From contig NZ_KE383896.1 in the NCBI RefSeq assembly GCF_000422645.1, positions 293,566-357,565 of the forward strand: a stretch of 64,000 bases of DNA, in the 5' to 3' direction. Of the stretch, positions 18,120 to 28,012 are shown piece by piece (positions within the stretch are counted from its first letter, which is position 1; each line of letters opens with the position of its first letter). The stretch comes from Ferrimonas futtsuensis DSM 18154. GTDB lineage: Bacteria; Pseudomonadota; Gammaproteobacteria; Enterobacterales; Shewanellaceae. The position numbers and the translations under genes are program-made. The notes under the pieces are model-generated. The model saw nothing but the letters and a program-made list of their open reading frames with translations, was not told the origin of the DNA and did no database searches.

Positions 18120-21100
18120 CTATTGCCACTGAGAGAAGATCAGCTCGGCGTTTTCACTGAAATCCTGCTCCAACACAGGAGTTTCAACACCTATTTCAGT
18201 GACCCGAATATTGTCGATGGCTCCGACACCGTTCACCAGCATCTGAAGAGAATAACGGCCACTCGCATCCTGATGACCAACGAAGGCTTCGGCATCGACC
18301 AATTCGGTGATCACATTCCCATCACCGTCCAGCACCTCATATCGAACAGTCACAGTCAGGCCACCGTCATTTTGAACAAAGCTCACTCGGTGCTTGAGCC
18401 AGTCATGATCACTGCCAAAGCCCTCACTGTGCAGATATTTATGAGGGTTGAGCATAGGGTCCGCTCCAGTAGTCTGCATGGCAATACGATCATGATGCAT
18501 GCCCCAGTCACTGGAATTGGTGTTTACGAACCACTGACCGAATTCTGTCGGCATGAAGGAGTCTTCGGTAAAAACAGGATCCCAAGACCACTCCTCTCGC
18601 CAATCGCGAGTGGTTTCAGCTTCTACACCTTCCGGCAAGGAATCATAGACACTGAGCAGTCCTCGATAATCGATACTCCCATCGCCATTTCTGTCACCGG
18701 CATAGAAGCCATTGGACCATTCCACGGCGGGCAATATGAAACGCTCTTCCACGGCTAAGGCCAGGGGGTTTTCGGTTCCAACCGGAACCCAATACTCCTC
18801 CTGCCACTCTAAGTCAGGCACCTCCACGGAGTTTCCGTACTGATCCTGGTAACCTCCCTCTACCCAGACAAGGTAGCTGGTTTCATCCCATTCGTTGCCA
18901 TCATCATCCCGCCAGGCCCCAAAGGACCAACGATAGATCACCCCAGTTTCAGAGTCCTGGTAATACCCCTCTCGCTGGAAGAGGTAATTGCCTGTTTCAA
19001 CATGAAACAGCGCCCATTGACCCTCTCCCGACGTCGGATCTACATAAGTAGAGTTGAAATAGTGCTGCGTACCATCGATGTTGACACCATGGCTTGACAC
19101 CAACTCATAGCTATTCTGACTTGTCACCACGCCCGTAGAATCGGTGAAAGAAACCTGCATGATCCTTTGCCTTTGGCCAAACTGATCAAGCTTATCCGCC
19201 CCTTCCTCATCGACAGGCCAATGGGTCTCATAGCGATTGCCATTGATATCGTAGTAAAAGCTCTCCTGCCATCGCCAAACCACTCCATCTGGATCATGAA
19301 TTTGAGACTCCACCTTTTCCCAATTCACCTGCCGGGAGTCCTTCAGCGCCAACCTCACCTGTGCCTGCTGGCGAACGGGTACACTGAACTCCACCTGATG
19401 ATTTAAAGACTCAAGTTCATTGGTTAATTTCAGGCTGTATTCATGCCAAGAGGGAGCGGCTTGTGCCAATTTAGCCACTTCACCATCAGTAACACCGGGA
19501 ATCGCACCAACCGTACCAGCATACCAACCAGATTCAGGGCGAGTAGTAAACTCCCAGGAAGACAATTGAGGTTCCTCCGAAGTCCCCAAAGGCATTCCTT
19601 CAAAGTCCAGCACGGTGCCATCCACATCTATGGAATAACGCTCCCCAAAAGCTAGAGTATCTGTCTGGGCACCATTGGTGCGATTAGCATCAAAGATCAA
19701 GTGAACATTGCGATTAAGCCAAACCTTCATGTTGAAAGGCTGCTCATCGATCCCTTCCGCTCCCCTGGTGTTGTGATCCGTAACCCTCAATCCTTGGTTT
19801 ACCGAAGCCTGATCCATCGGTTTGCTAAACTCGATACTGGCAGAAGCAACGTTTTCACTGTTGGTGTAGTACTGCACCACTCGGGGTTGCTCACCGCTAT
19901 GATTGTCTGCCTCCTTCGAAGGTAATACCTCTAGGTCATCGATCTCCAGAGCCGATCCAGAGACAGAGGCTGTCTCGGTTACGGTGAGATACTCTTCCGG
20001 AACTGCGCCTTGCTTCATCAACAAGGTATCCAGGGTTCCTGAGATCATCATGGACCGATTCATATCGAAACCGGTGAAATGAAGAACGTCTGCCGAAAGC
20101 TTCCAGTTGGAGATGTCGTAACGCTCTAGCCAATGACCTTCGCTATCCTCCCCGGCCAATATACTGATGCGCTCTCCACTGACCATGCGCACGGCCTGAA
20201 TCACTGTCCTTGGACTGAAGCTGTTGCTCTCGTGCTCTTGCTGCTCGATATAGTAGACGTATCCCTTGGAGATCTGGAGTGCTCTATCCCCCTGATCCCA
20301 ATACCCCCACCAGTCATCACCCATGTCGATGCTGACGATCTTATTTTCGGAGTAGGGAAGAATTCGGTAGAGATTACCTTGGTAATGGTTTCGAGATAGC
20401 TGTTCATCCCAGCGAGACTCAACAAACAATCCGTATACATATCCATCATCCGCTAAGATGACACGCTCTGGCGTTGTTTCCCACTGGTTATCGGCAAAGG
20501 CAGAAGTATCCAGCCGGACATGTTCACGGCCGCCATAAGCATTAGCTTGAGCAAACTGTAATCCATCCTGATCATGGTCGTACGCCTGATAGAAAATGAC
20601 AGTCTCATGATCATCGGCTGCGTAGAAATAGCTGTGGCCATATTGATCATTGGTCAAATCGTTGGTTGCGGGATAATCCGCATCCAAATTACTGACCATT
20701 CTAAGGCCCATACCACCATTATCACTCCAATAGTCGTACACCAGAGTATCGTTGGGCAGCATGATAAAACTGCTGATACCGATATCATCGGGAGAAAGGT
20801 AATACCCCTCCCCTTCCACGCCCACTCGACGCAATTGGGCTGGCGTCTCCCAATCCAGCTCCACCCGAACGATATAGCTTTCTGTTACCTGGTTGCCATC
20901 ATCGTCCAAAACCGGACGCAGCTCGATTGTCGTTTTGGGATTGCCGTCTTCATCCAGAACAGGAACGCCGTTTTCATCCACCAAAGGAACTTCCACCTCC
21001 TCGAAGGCAGGACGCTCCCCCAATTCAAAATTCAGCTTTCTGGCCATATACACGACTTCACCAGATGAGTTGAACTGGATAGGTTTAAGAGAAGTGTCAC

Positions 21101-21842
21101 TGAGACGGCCGTAGAAACTATCTTCGATGTAAGCTGCGCCATAGCCATACTCGAGACAATCCCAGCTGTCGTCCTCTAGTGACACTTTAAAAATGGCACA
21201 CTGGGCTTCTCTTACTAATGATTCAGAAGCCCACAAGTCCCAGAGATCTACGGCAAGGTATACATATTCGCTGTTCGGCCCTACAACAGAGTATGCCACT
21301 TTAAAGTCATACTCTGAGTCGGCCCCAAACAGGGTCTGACCCTTGTCATCCAATATAAAGAAGTTGCTGGCACCGCCGTCTTCTGCCCCAACCTGTTCTG
21401 CAAGTGCCATTACCGAGTTCGAAACAAGCTTGTCATCCCTGTCCGTGCCACCAAACCGAAAGCTCTTTAAAGGGGAGGATTGGGAAGTGTCGGCTGATAC
21501 AGCCTTAACCAGATTCCCTCCTGGCACTGTGGCTTGTTGAGAAGCACTGTCCACCGATGTGAATATCTGGGAGGCCCCTGAAAGCCGAAATCCAATCTTA
21601 TTGGATAATGATGGCTGATAGGGCTCATCCGGGCTTGTGGGCGTATCCGGATCCGTCGGAGTATCGGGTTCCGTCGGAGTATCCGGAGTCGTGGGTGTGT
21701 CCGGGGTCGTTGGCGTGTCTGGGGTCGTCGGGGTATCCGGCTCCTCAGGTGTCTGAGGGGTAGAGCCCGAAGACCCCCCTCCACCACAGCCAACAAGCAC
21801 CAGTGCCAATAAAGCACTGAGATAAGTTTTTCTCTGCATCAT
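18120..21842 (-). CDS. Giant outer-membrane/surface lipoprotein, multi-domain, function unknown
   Basis: About 1240 residues. The N-terminus is a lipoprotein signal (LALVLVGC-GGGG) followed by a Pro/Thr/Asp-rich stalk of repeated PDTPTT/PDTPTE units (about residues 30-75). The middle has WD/YD-rich beta repeats suggesting a propeller-like domain. A bacterial Ig-like domain (SbsA type: SASIEFSKPMDQASVNQGLRV) lies around residue 670-760. Near the C-terminus are a calcium-loop motif (DRNGDGSIDYRGLL) and a jelly-roll-like end. Three ATGs in a row (21845, 21842, 21839) follow AAGGA; 21842 is spaced best. The base composition is visibly more AT-rich than its neighbours, suggesting transfer or relaxed selection. 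No enzyme motif recognised. Confidence 0.8.
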   Translation of the reverse strand: MMQRKTYLSALLALVLVGCGGGGSSGSTPQTPEEPDTPTTPDTPTTPDTPTTPDTPTEPDTPTDPDTPTSPDEPYQPSLSNKIGFRLSGASQIFTSVDSASQQATVPGGNLVKAVSADTSQSSPLKSFRFGGTDRDDKLVSNSVMALAEQVGAEDGGASNFFILDDKGQTLFGADSEYDFKVAYSVVGPNSEYVYLAVDLWDLWASESLVREAQCAIFKVSLEDDSWDCLEYGYGAAYIEDSFYGRLSDTSLKPIQFNSSGEVVYMARKLNFELGERPAFEEVEVPLVDENGVPVLDEDGNPKTTIELRPVLDDDGNQVTESYIVRVELDWETPAQLRRVGVEGEGYYLSPDDIGISSFIMLPNDTLVYDYWSDNGGMGLRMVSNLDADYPATNDLTNDQYGHSYFYAADDHETVIFYQAYDHDQDGLQFAQANAYGGREHVRLDTSAFADNQWETTPERVILADDGYVYGLFVESRWDEQLSRNHYQGNLYRILPYSENKIVSIDMGDDWWGYWDQGDRALQISKGYVYYIEQQEHESNSFSPRTVIQAVRMVSGERISILAGEDSEGHWLERYDISNWKLSADVLHFTGFDMNRSMMISGTLDTLLMKQGAVPEEYLTVTETASVSGSALEIDDLEVLPSKEADNHSGEQPRVVQYYTNSENVASASIEFSKPMDQASVNQGLRVTDHNTRGAEGIDEQPFNMKVWLNRNVHLIFDANRTNGAQTDTLAFGERYSIDVDGTVLDFEGMPLGTSEEPQLSSWEFTTRPESGWYAGTVGAIPGVTDGEVAKLAQAAPSWHEYSLKLTNELESLNHQVEFSVPVRQQAQVRLALKDSRQVNWEKVESQIHDPDGVVWRWQESFYYDINGNRYETHWPVDEEGADKLDQFGQRQRIMQVSFTDSTGVVTSQNSYELVSSHGVNIDGTQHYFNSTYVDPTSGEGQWALFHVETGNYLFQREGYYQDSETGVIYRWSFGAWRDDDGNEWDETSYLVWVEGGYQDQYGNSVEVPDLEWQEEYWVPVGTENPLALAVEERFILPAVEWSNGFYAGDRNGDGSIDYRGLLSVYDSLPEGVEAETTRDWREEWSWDPVFTEDSFMPTEFGQWFVNTNSSDWGMHHDRIAMQTTGADPMLNPHKYLHSEGFGSDHDWLKHRVSFVQNDGGLTVTVRYEVLDGDGNVITELVDAEAFVGHQDASGRYSLQMLVNGVGAIDNIRVTEIGVETPVLEQDFSENAELIFSQWQ

Positions 21843-21845
21843 CAT

Positions 21846-22297
21846 TCATCCTTGTGACATTAAAAGGAAGGCTTTAAATACAAGCGTTCCAAAACACTTC
21901 CTTGATTATTTTGGGGACTGTTAGGCCTTTTCTGGATAATAAAAAAGAGTCACCTCTTCAAAGTTCACTACCAAAGTCCAAAGAGATGATTTTGCTTCAA
22001 GCTAAAATTTAAATATGTGACACACGTAGTAAATATAGAAAAATCAAATAATTGAACCTGAATTCTGGTTTTGCAAACCAACACACCTGCCCCAAAGTGT
22101 TATTAATTTCCATCAATCACACTGACGTAAAACCATATTGGTTTGGTTTAGGAAAATAAATAACGAAATCAACTCAACCTTTCTCGCAACAAACTTGATA
22201 TCGACAGTGAATTAATGTTTTCTTCATTTTATAACTTGCTGCGAATCAAGCCTCCAAGAAAAGACCCGCTGAAGTGGTGTGATTAAACCCTGAACAC
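21846..22297. other. AT-rich intergenic region with two mirrored inverted repeats
   Basis: About 450 bases with no credible gene and clearly lower GC than the rest of the window. It holds TGGTTT-TGC-AAACCA (22066-22080) and AAACCA-TAT-TGGTTT (22130-22144), 64 bases apart centre to centre, plus a TGTGACACAC half-site resembling a CRP box near 22016. It must contain the promoter of the lipoprotein gene (leftward) and upstream control sites of pyrB (rightward). Confidence 0.5.
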
Positions 22298-22306
22298 TGG
22301 TATAAT
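22298..22306 (+). promoter_or_regulatory. Extended -10 promoter of pyrBI
   Basis: TGGTATAAT fits the extended -10 consensus TGnTATAAT exactly, 62 bases upstream of the pyrB start. The -35 region is poor, as is usual with an extended -10. Confidence 0.65.
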
Positions 22307-22318
22307 CGCCTTCCGGCT

Positions 22319-22337
22319 GTGTCTGGCCTGCAGACAC
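22319..22337 (+). promoter_or_regulatory. pyrB leader hairpin
   Basis: GTGTCTG-GCCTG-CAGACAC forms a 7-bp stem in the short leader. There is no T-run after it and no pyrL-like leader peptide, so the UTP-sensing attenuation of E. coli pyrBI is not evident here. Confidence 0.45.
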
Positions 22338-22368
22338 GTCGGTGAATGCCGATACCTAGGGAATCAGC

Positions 22369-23292
22369 ATGACAAACCCTCTCTATAACAAGAACATCAT
22401 CTCTGTTGCGGACCTGTCCCGAACCGAACTGGAATTGATCGTCTCCACCGCACAATCGATCAAGAATGAACCCCGTCCCCAGTTGCTCGCCGGCAAGGTG
22501 ATCGCCAGCTGTTTCTTCGAAGCCTCCACCCGAACCCGACTCTCTTTCGAGACTGCCGTCCAGCGCCTTGGCGGTACGGTGATCGGCTTCGACTCCGGTG
22601 GCAACACCTCACTGGCGCAGAAGGGAGAAACCCTGGCGGACTCGGTCAAAGTGATCTCCTCCTACAGTGACGCCTTCTTTATGCGCCACCCCCAGGAGGG
22701 TGCGGCACGGCTGGCCAGCGAGTTCTCGTCGGTGCCGGTCATCAACGGCGGCGACGGCGCCAACCAGCACCCCACCCAGACGCTGCTCGATCTCTTCTCC
22801 ATCTATGAGACCCAGGGCACTCTGGAGGGACTGAATGTGGCCTTCGTCGGCGACCTCAAATATGGCCGTACCGTTCACTCCCTGGCCCAAGCACTCTCTC
22901 TGTTCGGTTGCCGGTTCTATTTTGTCGCCCCGGACGCCCTGAGGATGCCCGACTACCTGTGCGAAGAGCTCAGCGACGCCGGTATCCAGTTTACCCACGT
23001 GGAAAACCTGGAGCAGGTGATGCCTGAACTGGATGTGCTCTACATGACCCGGGTGCAGAAAGAGCGCTTTGACCCCACCGAATACCAGCACATGAAGTCC
23101 AAGTATGTGCTCACCGCTGCCATGCTCAGGGAGGTTAAGAACAACCTCAAGATCCTTCATCCCCTGCCACGCATCGATGAGATCACCACAGATGTGGACC
23201 ATACCCCCTACGCCTACTACTTCGAGCAGGCGGAGAACGGAGTTTATGCCCGCCAGGCACTGCTGGCACTGGTGCTGAAGGAGGAGTTGTAA
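22369..23292 (+). CDS. pyrB: Aspartate carbamoyltransferase catalytic chain
   Basis: First committed step of pyrimidine synthesis: carbamoyl phosphate plus aspartate gives N-carbamoyl-aspartate. 307 residues. The carbamoyl-phosphate motif STRTR ([13 protein letters not shown], about residue 53) and the [16 protein letters not shown] segment are intact, as is [14 protein letters not shown] stands 6 bases before the ATG. The regulatory chain gene follows after 3 bases, so the holoenzyme (c6r6 type) is made from one operon. Confidence 0.98.
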   Translation: MTNPLYNKNIISVADLSRTELELIVSTAQSIKNEPRPQLLAGKVIASCFFEASTRTRLSFETAVQRLGGTVIGFDSGGNTSLAQKGETLADSVKVISSYSDAFFMRHPQEGAARLASEFSSVPVINGGDGANQHPTQTLLDLFSIYETQGTLEGLNVAFVGDLKYGRTVHSLAQALSLFGCRFYFVAPDALRMPDYLCEELSDAGIQFTHVENLEQVMPELDVLYMTRVQKERFDPTEYQHMKSKYVLTAAMLREVKNNLKILHPLPRIDEITTDVDHTPYAYYFEQAENGVYARQALLALVLKEEL

Positions 23293-23295
23293 GCC

Positions 23296-23757
23296 ATGTC
23301 CAAGAACAAACTCAAGGTGGAAGCCATTGCCCAGGGCACAGTGATCGATCACATCCCTGCCGGCATGGGAGTGCGTATCCTCAAGTTCTTCCAGCTCACC
23401 GACAAGAACGAGCGCATTACCGTCGGCCTCAATCTGCGCAGCGGAGACACCTATACAAAGGATCTGATCAAGGTGGAGAACACGGTGTTTACCGTGGAGC
23501 AGGCCAACCAGCTTGCGCTGTTTGCCAGCGAAGCCACCATCAATGAGATCAACGACTTCAAGGTGGTCAACAAGTACAAGGTGCAGTTGCCGGACGCCAT
23601 CAGCGGCGTACTGCGCTGCCCCAACTCCAACTGCATCACCTGCCATGAAAGCGTGGCGACCCGCTTCTACGTCACCGAGAAGCACACGGGCACCACCCTT
23701 AAGTGCCATTACTGCGAAAAGAGCTTCCAAACAAGCCTCTTCTCCGAGCTCAACTAA
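23296..23757 (+). CDS. pyrI: Aspartate carbamoyltransferase regulatory chain
   Basis: Binds CTP/ATP and transmits allosteric control to PyrB. 153 residues, the same as E. coli. The C-terminal zinc domain has all four cysteines: CPNSNC and CHYC. The AAGGAGGAG at the end of pyrB serves as its ribosome site. Terminated directly by a hairpin. Confidence 0.98.
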   Translation: MSKNKLKVEAIAQGTVIDHIPAGMGVRILKFFQLTDKNERITVGLNLRSGDTYTKDLIKVENTVFTVEQANQLALFASEATINEINDFKVVNKYKVQLPDAISGVLRCPNSNCITCHESVATRFYVTEKHTGTTLKCHYCEKSFQTSLFSELN

Positions 23758-23761
23758 GACA

Positions 23762-23786
23762 AAAGGCCGGGTACTCCCCGGCCTTT
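23762..23786 (+). terminator. Terminator of pyrBI
   Basis: AAAGGCCGGG-TACTC-CCCGGCCTTT followed by a T-rich tail (CCTTT), 4 bases after the pyrI stop. Confidence 0.88.
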
Positions 23787-23882
23787 CCTTTCGCTTGCCT
23801 GGGGCGCCCGCCTTGGTTAAAGTAGCGGCCCGATCGCAAAGCGATCCCTTTTTCAACTTCCCGTGCCCAGAAGAGAGGCCCC

Positions 23883-24260
23883 ATGAACATTATCCCAGTT
23901 GCGGAATTTGCCAAACCCGAAGTGAAGCGCCACCACAAGCCTCGTCACCTGAAGAAAATGGGCATTGGTGAGTTTGCCTCCACCTGCATCCACATCCGCT
24001 TCGAAGCGGACCTGGAGCAGTTCGACAAGCTGGATGACGCCGTATTCGGTGCCGCCAACGACAACGTGGGCACCTTCCTGGCCTACTTCAACAACCAGTA
24101 TCATGTAGCCATCCACTTCTACAGCAAAGACGCCACCGTAGAGGCGGAAGCCACCCGCCTGACCGGCATCATCGAAGCCGCCCTGGGCAGCAAGCCGGAG
24201 ATGACCATCTACGCCGGCGACGAAAACTACGGCGACTGGGATGCGACCTTCGAAGGTTAA
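23883..24260 (+). CDS. YggL-like (DUF469) small protein
   Basis: 125 residues, acidic and soluble. The segment RHLKKMGIGEFASTCIHIRFEAD resembles the YggL opening (RRLRKKMHIDEFQELGF...), a family whose E. coli member binds the 50S subunit. The C-terminal half is less similar, so the assignment is tentative. Ribosome site GAGAGG sits 4 bases before the ATG; the gene has its own terminator and looks monocistronic. Confidence 0.5.
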   Translation: MNIIPVAEFAKPEVKRHHKPRHLKKMGIGEFASTCIHIRFEADLEQFDKLDDAVFGAANDNVGTFLAYFNNQYHVAIHFYSKDATVEAEATRLTGIIEAALGSKPEMTIYAGDENYGDWDATFEG

Positions 24261-24281
24261 TCCGCTCCCCGGAGCACGAAA

Positions 24282-24306
24282 AAGCCGCCTTCTGGCGGCT
24301 TTTTTT
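24282..24306 (+). terminator. Terminator
   Basis: AAGCCGCC-TTCT-GGCGGCTT followed by five more T's; the preceding A-run could make it work leftward too. Confidence 0.93.
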
Positions 24307-24355
24307 ATGCTCTGGGTTCACTTAGAAACGATGACACAACTAAGTATATCTTGGG

Positions 24356-25171
24356 TTACTCATCGACCAGCCTGACTTCATAGCCGGTAAACTTGCGCAG
24401 ATTAATCACCCCGGTGTCGAAGATCAGGTACTGCCCCTTAATCCCCATAAGGGTTCCGCTGATTCTGGGGGTTTTGTCGAAATTGAAGGTCGAGACCTTG
24501 GTGGGAAACTCGGACACCGGATAGTGAATATCCACCACGGACTCATCCAGCACTTCGATGGCGTCCTCACCAAACTCCTCGGTGATCGCCTGCAGACGCG
24601 CCTGGATCTGAGGCAGCAGACAGTGGGCCTGGGCACGCAGGTCCATAGAGTCATTATTGCCCTTGAGCATCGCCCGCCAATTGGTCTTGTCGGCGATGAA
24701 CTCCCCGAGGGCGACCTCCACCAAGCCGGAAATATAGCGGCTGCGCACCTTGAGGATCGGCAGACCCTGGGTGGCCCCCTGATCGATCCAGCGGGTAGGC
24801 AGTTGGGTGTGGCGGGTGATCCCCACCTTCAGCCCAGACGTGTTGGAGAGGTAGACATAGTGAGGCACCATACACTGCGCCTCGCCCCACTCAGGCTCGC
24901 GGCAGGTGCCGGCGGCAAAGTGACAGGTCTCCGGCTTCATGATGCACATGTCGCAGCGCGCCAGTTTCTTCATACAGGGGAAGCAGTGACCCTGGGAGAA
25001 GCTCTTGTTGGTTTTGCGGCCACAGGCATCGCAGTAGATGGCGCCGGTATACTCCAGAGTCAGGGTCTTGCCGATAAAGGGGTTGAGGGGCAGACGCTCC
25101 TCGCCCAGCCTCAGGTCATACTCCACCACACCGGCCAGGCGGCTGCTCATCTTCTTCAGGGTTCCTTGCAT
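24356..25171 (-). CDS. DUF2797 family zinc-ribbon protein
   Basis: 271 residues. Two cysteine clusters form zinc-ribbon-like sites near the N-terminus: CDAC...GHCFPC (about residues 47-66) and CDMC...C...C. A GIY-YIG-like strand pair follows (VYLSNTSGLKVGITR), then R in TRWIDQGA. This combination defines DUF2797, common in gammaproteobacteria. GIY-YIG relatives cut nucleic acid, but the catalytic residues cannot be confirmed here, so a nuclease role is inference only. Confidence 0.82.
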   Translation of the reverse strand: MQGTLKKMSSRLAGVVEYDLRLGEERLPLNPFIGKTLTLEYTGAIYCDACGRKTNKSFSQGHCFPCMKKLARCDMCIMKPETCHFAAGTCREPEWGEAQCMVPHYVYLSNTSGLKVGITRHTQLPTRWIDQGATQGLPILKVRSRYISGLVEVALGEFIADKTNWRAMLKGNNDSMDLRAQAHCLLPQIQARLQAITEEFGEDAIEVLDESVVDIHYPVSEFPTKVSTFNFDKTPRISGTLMGIKGQYLIFDTGVINLRKFTGYEVRLVDE

Positions 25172-25230
25172 GGGTCCTACTGTCTCCTTGATTTCATTCC
25201 GCCAGTGTATCAGCCCCCCGGATAAAGCAA

Positions 25231-25260
25231 AAACGGCAGGGGTGTGGGCCCCTGCCGTTT
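25231..25260 (-). terminator. Terminator of the yihD transcript
   Basis: AAACGGCAGGGG-TGTGGG-CCCCTGCCGTTT; the minus strand continues into a T-run. It lies downstream of yihD and the 24-codon frame. Confidence 0.88.
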
Positions 25261-25279
25261 GTTCAGCGCCTGCTCAGCC

Positions 25280-25354
25280 TCAGCGGCGGGGCGCACCGGA
25301 CCAGTAGATTGGCGACTCTTCGACCCGACCAGCCACCTTGGGATTGGCGTTCAT
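25280..25354 (-). CDS. Possible 24-residue small protein downstream of yihD
   Basis: ATG at 25354 to TGA at 25280 encodes MNANPKVAGRVEESPIYWSG followed by APRR. It sits between yihD and the terminator, so it would be transcribed. GGAG lies only 3 bases from the ATG, a poor spacing. No family recognised; it may be chance. Confidence 0.3.
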   Translation of the reverse strand: MNANPKVAGRVEESPIYWSGAPRR

Positions 25355-25374
25355 CTGCTCCGGCAAACGGGGAG

Positions 25375-25650
25375 TTACTCCTCGTCGATGCCTCTGGCCT
25401 TGAGGATGGCGCTCTTCCAGTCGAAATTCTCTACGTAGTCCTTCTGGATGCCGGGGATCATGGCATCCTTGTCGGTGCCGCCCATCTTCAGCTGGTAGAT
25501 CAGCGTGTCGTCGGTCAACTCGCCCAGCGGCCCCTTGAAGCCCGCTTCATCGGCAATCTTCTGCAGCATCTGCACCAGATTCAGCTCCTGATCTTTCTGC
25601 CACACAGGCTCCAGCAGCTCCAGTAACTCCTCAATTCGATGGCAAGCCAT
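25375..25650 (-). CDS. yihD: YihD family protein (DUF1040)
   Basis: 91 residues matching E. coli YihD throughout: [48 protein letters not shown] and a final ARGI. Small cytoplasmic protein of unknown function. A good ribosome site (AGGGAGAG) precedes the ATG. Confidence 0.92.
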   Translation of the reverse strand: MACHRIEELLELLEPVWQKDQELNLVQMLQKIADEAGFKGPLGELTDDTLIYQLKMGGTDKDAMIPGIQKDYVENFDWKSAILKARGIDEE

Positions 25651-25704
25651 GACTCTCTCCCTATCAGATTCTTTCCCAGAATCATATCCCGCCGAGTCAT
25701 GATC

Positions 25705-26631
25705 TCAAGGGGTATTCACCCTCGGATTTTTCATCTGAGGCTGAAGCCTGTCCATCTGTAGGGTTTCCATGGACTCCACCAGATAATCCACCAGCAAACG
25801 GACCTTGGGCGAGAGATGGCGGTTATGAGGGTAGAGGGCCCAGACCCCCTCACCCTGTTCGCTCAGGTGGTCCAGCACCGACACCAGCTGACCACTGGCC
25901 AGAGACTCCTGGACGTAATAATCGGGCAACTGAGCCAACCCCAGCCCCTTGAGTGCGGCGTCGGTCAGGGCCCAACCACTGTTGCAGCGCAGCCGGCCCC
26001 GAACTCGCACATTGCGGGACCGTCCCTCCTCCTGGAAGCGCCAGTAATCCATGGTGCCCACCAGGCACTGATGGCGGTCCAGTTCGGTCAGGGAATGGGG
26101 TTCGCCGTAGAGGCTCAGATACCCCGGCGACGCACACACGTGCAGTTGACGACTGGCCAGCCGCCTCGCCATCATGCTGGAGTCCTCCAGCCTGCCCAGA
26201 CGTATGGCCAGGTCCATCCCCTCCTCCACCAGGTCCAGTCTCTGGTTGGTCAACACCAACTGTACCTCCAGCTCCGGGTAGCGCAGGGCGAAGTCGTTGA
26301 CCAGGGGGGCCAGAGTACGCTCTCCAAAGGTCACCGGCGCAGTCACCCTCAGCTGGCCCCTGGGAGTATCTTGGAGGTTGGTCACCGCCCGCTCCGCTTC
26401 GGAGAGGCCATCCAGCACCTGGCGACAGTGCTGGTAGTAGGTGCGGCCCGCATCGGTCAGGGAGACCTTGCGGGTAGTGCGATAGAGCAGCTTGGCCGCC
26501 AGCCGGCTCTCCAGGGCACTGACCTGACGACTGACCTGGGCGGTGGAGATCCCCAAGCGCTTTCCGGCTGCGGTAAAACTCTCGGTCTCTGCCACGGCCA
26601 CAAACTCACTGACACCAGCCCACTCACTCAT
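25705..26631 (-). CDS. LysR-family transcriptional regulator
   Basis: 308 residues from the ATG at 26631 (GAGGAG 5 bases upstream). N-terminal winged helix-turn-helix (FVAVAETESFTAAGKRLGISTAQVSRQVSALE, about residues 9-40), then an effector domain of the type-2 periplasmic-binding fold. It is divergent from frmA, so it most likely controls the formaldehyde genes, as LysR regulators often do in this arrangement; the inducer is unknown. Confidence 0.92.
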   Translation of the reverse strand: MSEWAGVSEFVAVAETESFTAAGKRLGISTAQVSRQVSALESRLAAKLLYRTTRKVSLTDAGRTYYQHCRQVLDGLSEAERAVTNLQDTPRGQLRVTAPVTFGERTLAPLVNDFALRYPELEVQLVLTNQRLDLVEEGMDLAIRLGRLEDSSMMARRLASRQLHVCASPGYLSLYGEPHSLTELDRHQCLVGTMDYWRFQEEGRSRNVRVRGRLRCNSGWALTDAALKGLGLAQLPDYYVQESLASGQLVSVLDHLSEQGEGVWALYPHNRHLSPKVRLLVDYLVESMETLQMDRLQPQMKNPRVNTP

Positions 26632-26702
26632 CGCTACTCCTCGACATTCTGGAACCCACCTGCAGATAGGCCTGACTATACTGCCCTTGGCAGTGTTGTA
26701 AC

Positions 26703-26752
26703 ATCCACCAATTATTACCCACAAGTAAAAGTCATTTTATATTCAGGTGGAT
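26703..26752. promoter_or_regulatory. Inverted repeat between the LysR gene and frmA
   Basis: ATCCACC (26703-26709) and GGTGGAT (26746-26752) are exact inverted copies 36 bases apart in the divergent promoter region, a plausible LysR binding pair. A second palindrome ACACA-TCCGG-TGTGT lies at 26795-26809, about 20 bases before frmA. Confidence 0.45.
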
Positions 26753-26822
26753 TATCAACTTTAAAGCAAGGAATAAAATGGAACCCATCTGAGCACACAT
26801 CCGGTGTGTCCACTCAATATAG

Positions 26823-27962
<1,140 letters not shown>

Positions 27963-27968
27963 TGAACA

Positions 27969-27993
27969 AGCCCGGCTTCCAAGCCGGGCTTTT
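27969..27993 (+). terminator. Hairpin terminator inside the frmA-frmB operon
   Basis: AGCCCGGCT-TCCA-AGCCGGGCT followed by TTT, only 7 bases after the frmA stop and 20 bases before the frmB start. It should reduce frmB expression relative to frmA, or frmB has its own promoter. Confidence 0.75.
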
Positions 27994-28012
27994 CTGCCAC
28001 AGAGAGACCCCA

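Noticed and set aside
17863..18132. 89-codon open frame after hemL
   Set aside because: Starts in the hemL terminator and runs through the next terminator; no ribosome site or family similarity.
21640..21760. Short tandem DNA repeats
   Set aside because: These encode the PDTPTT stalk of the lipoprotein and are not a separate element, though they may vary in copy number between strains.
22609..23856. 415-codon open frame on the minus strand
   Set aside because: Antisense to pyrB and pyrI.
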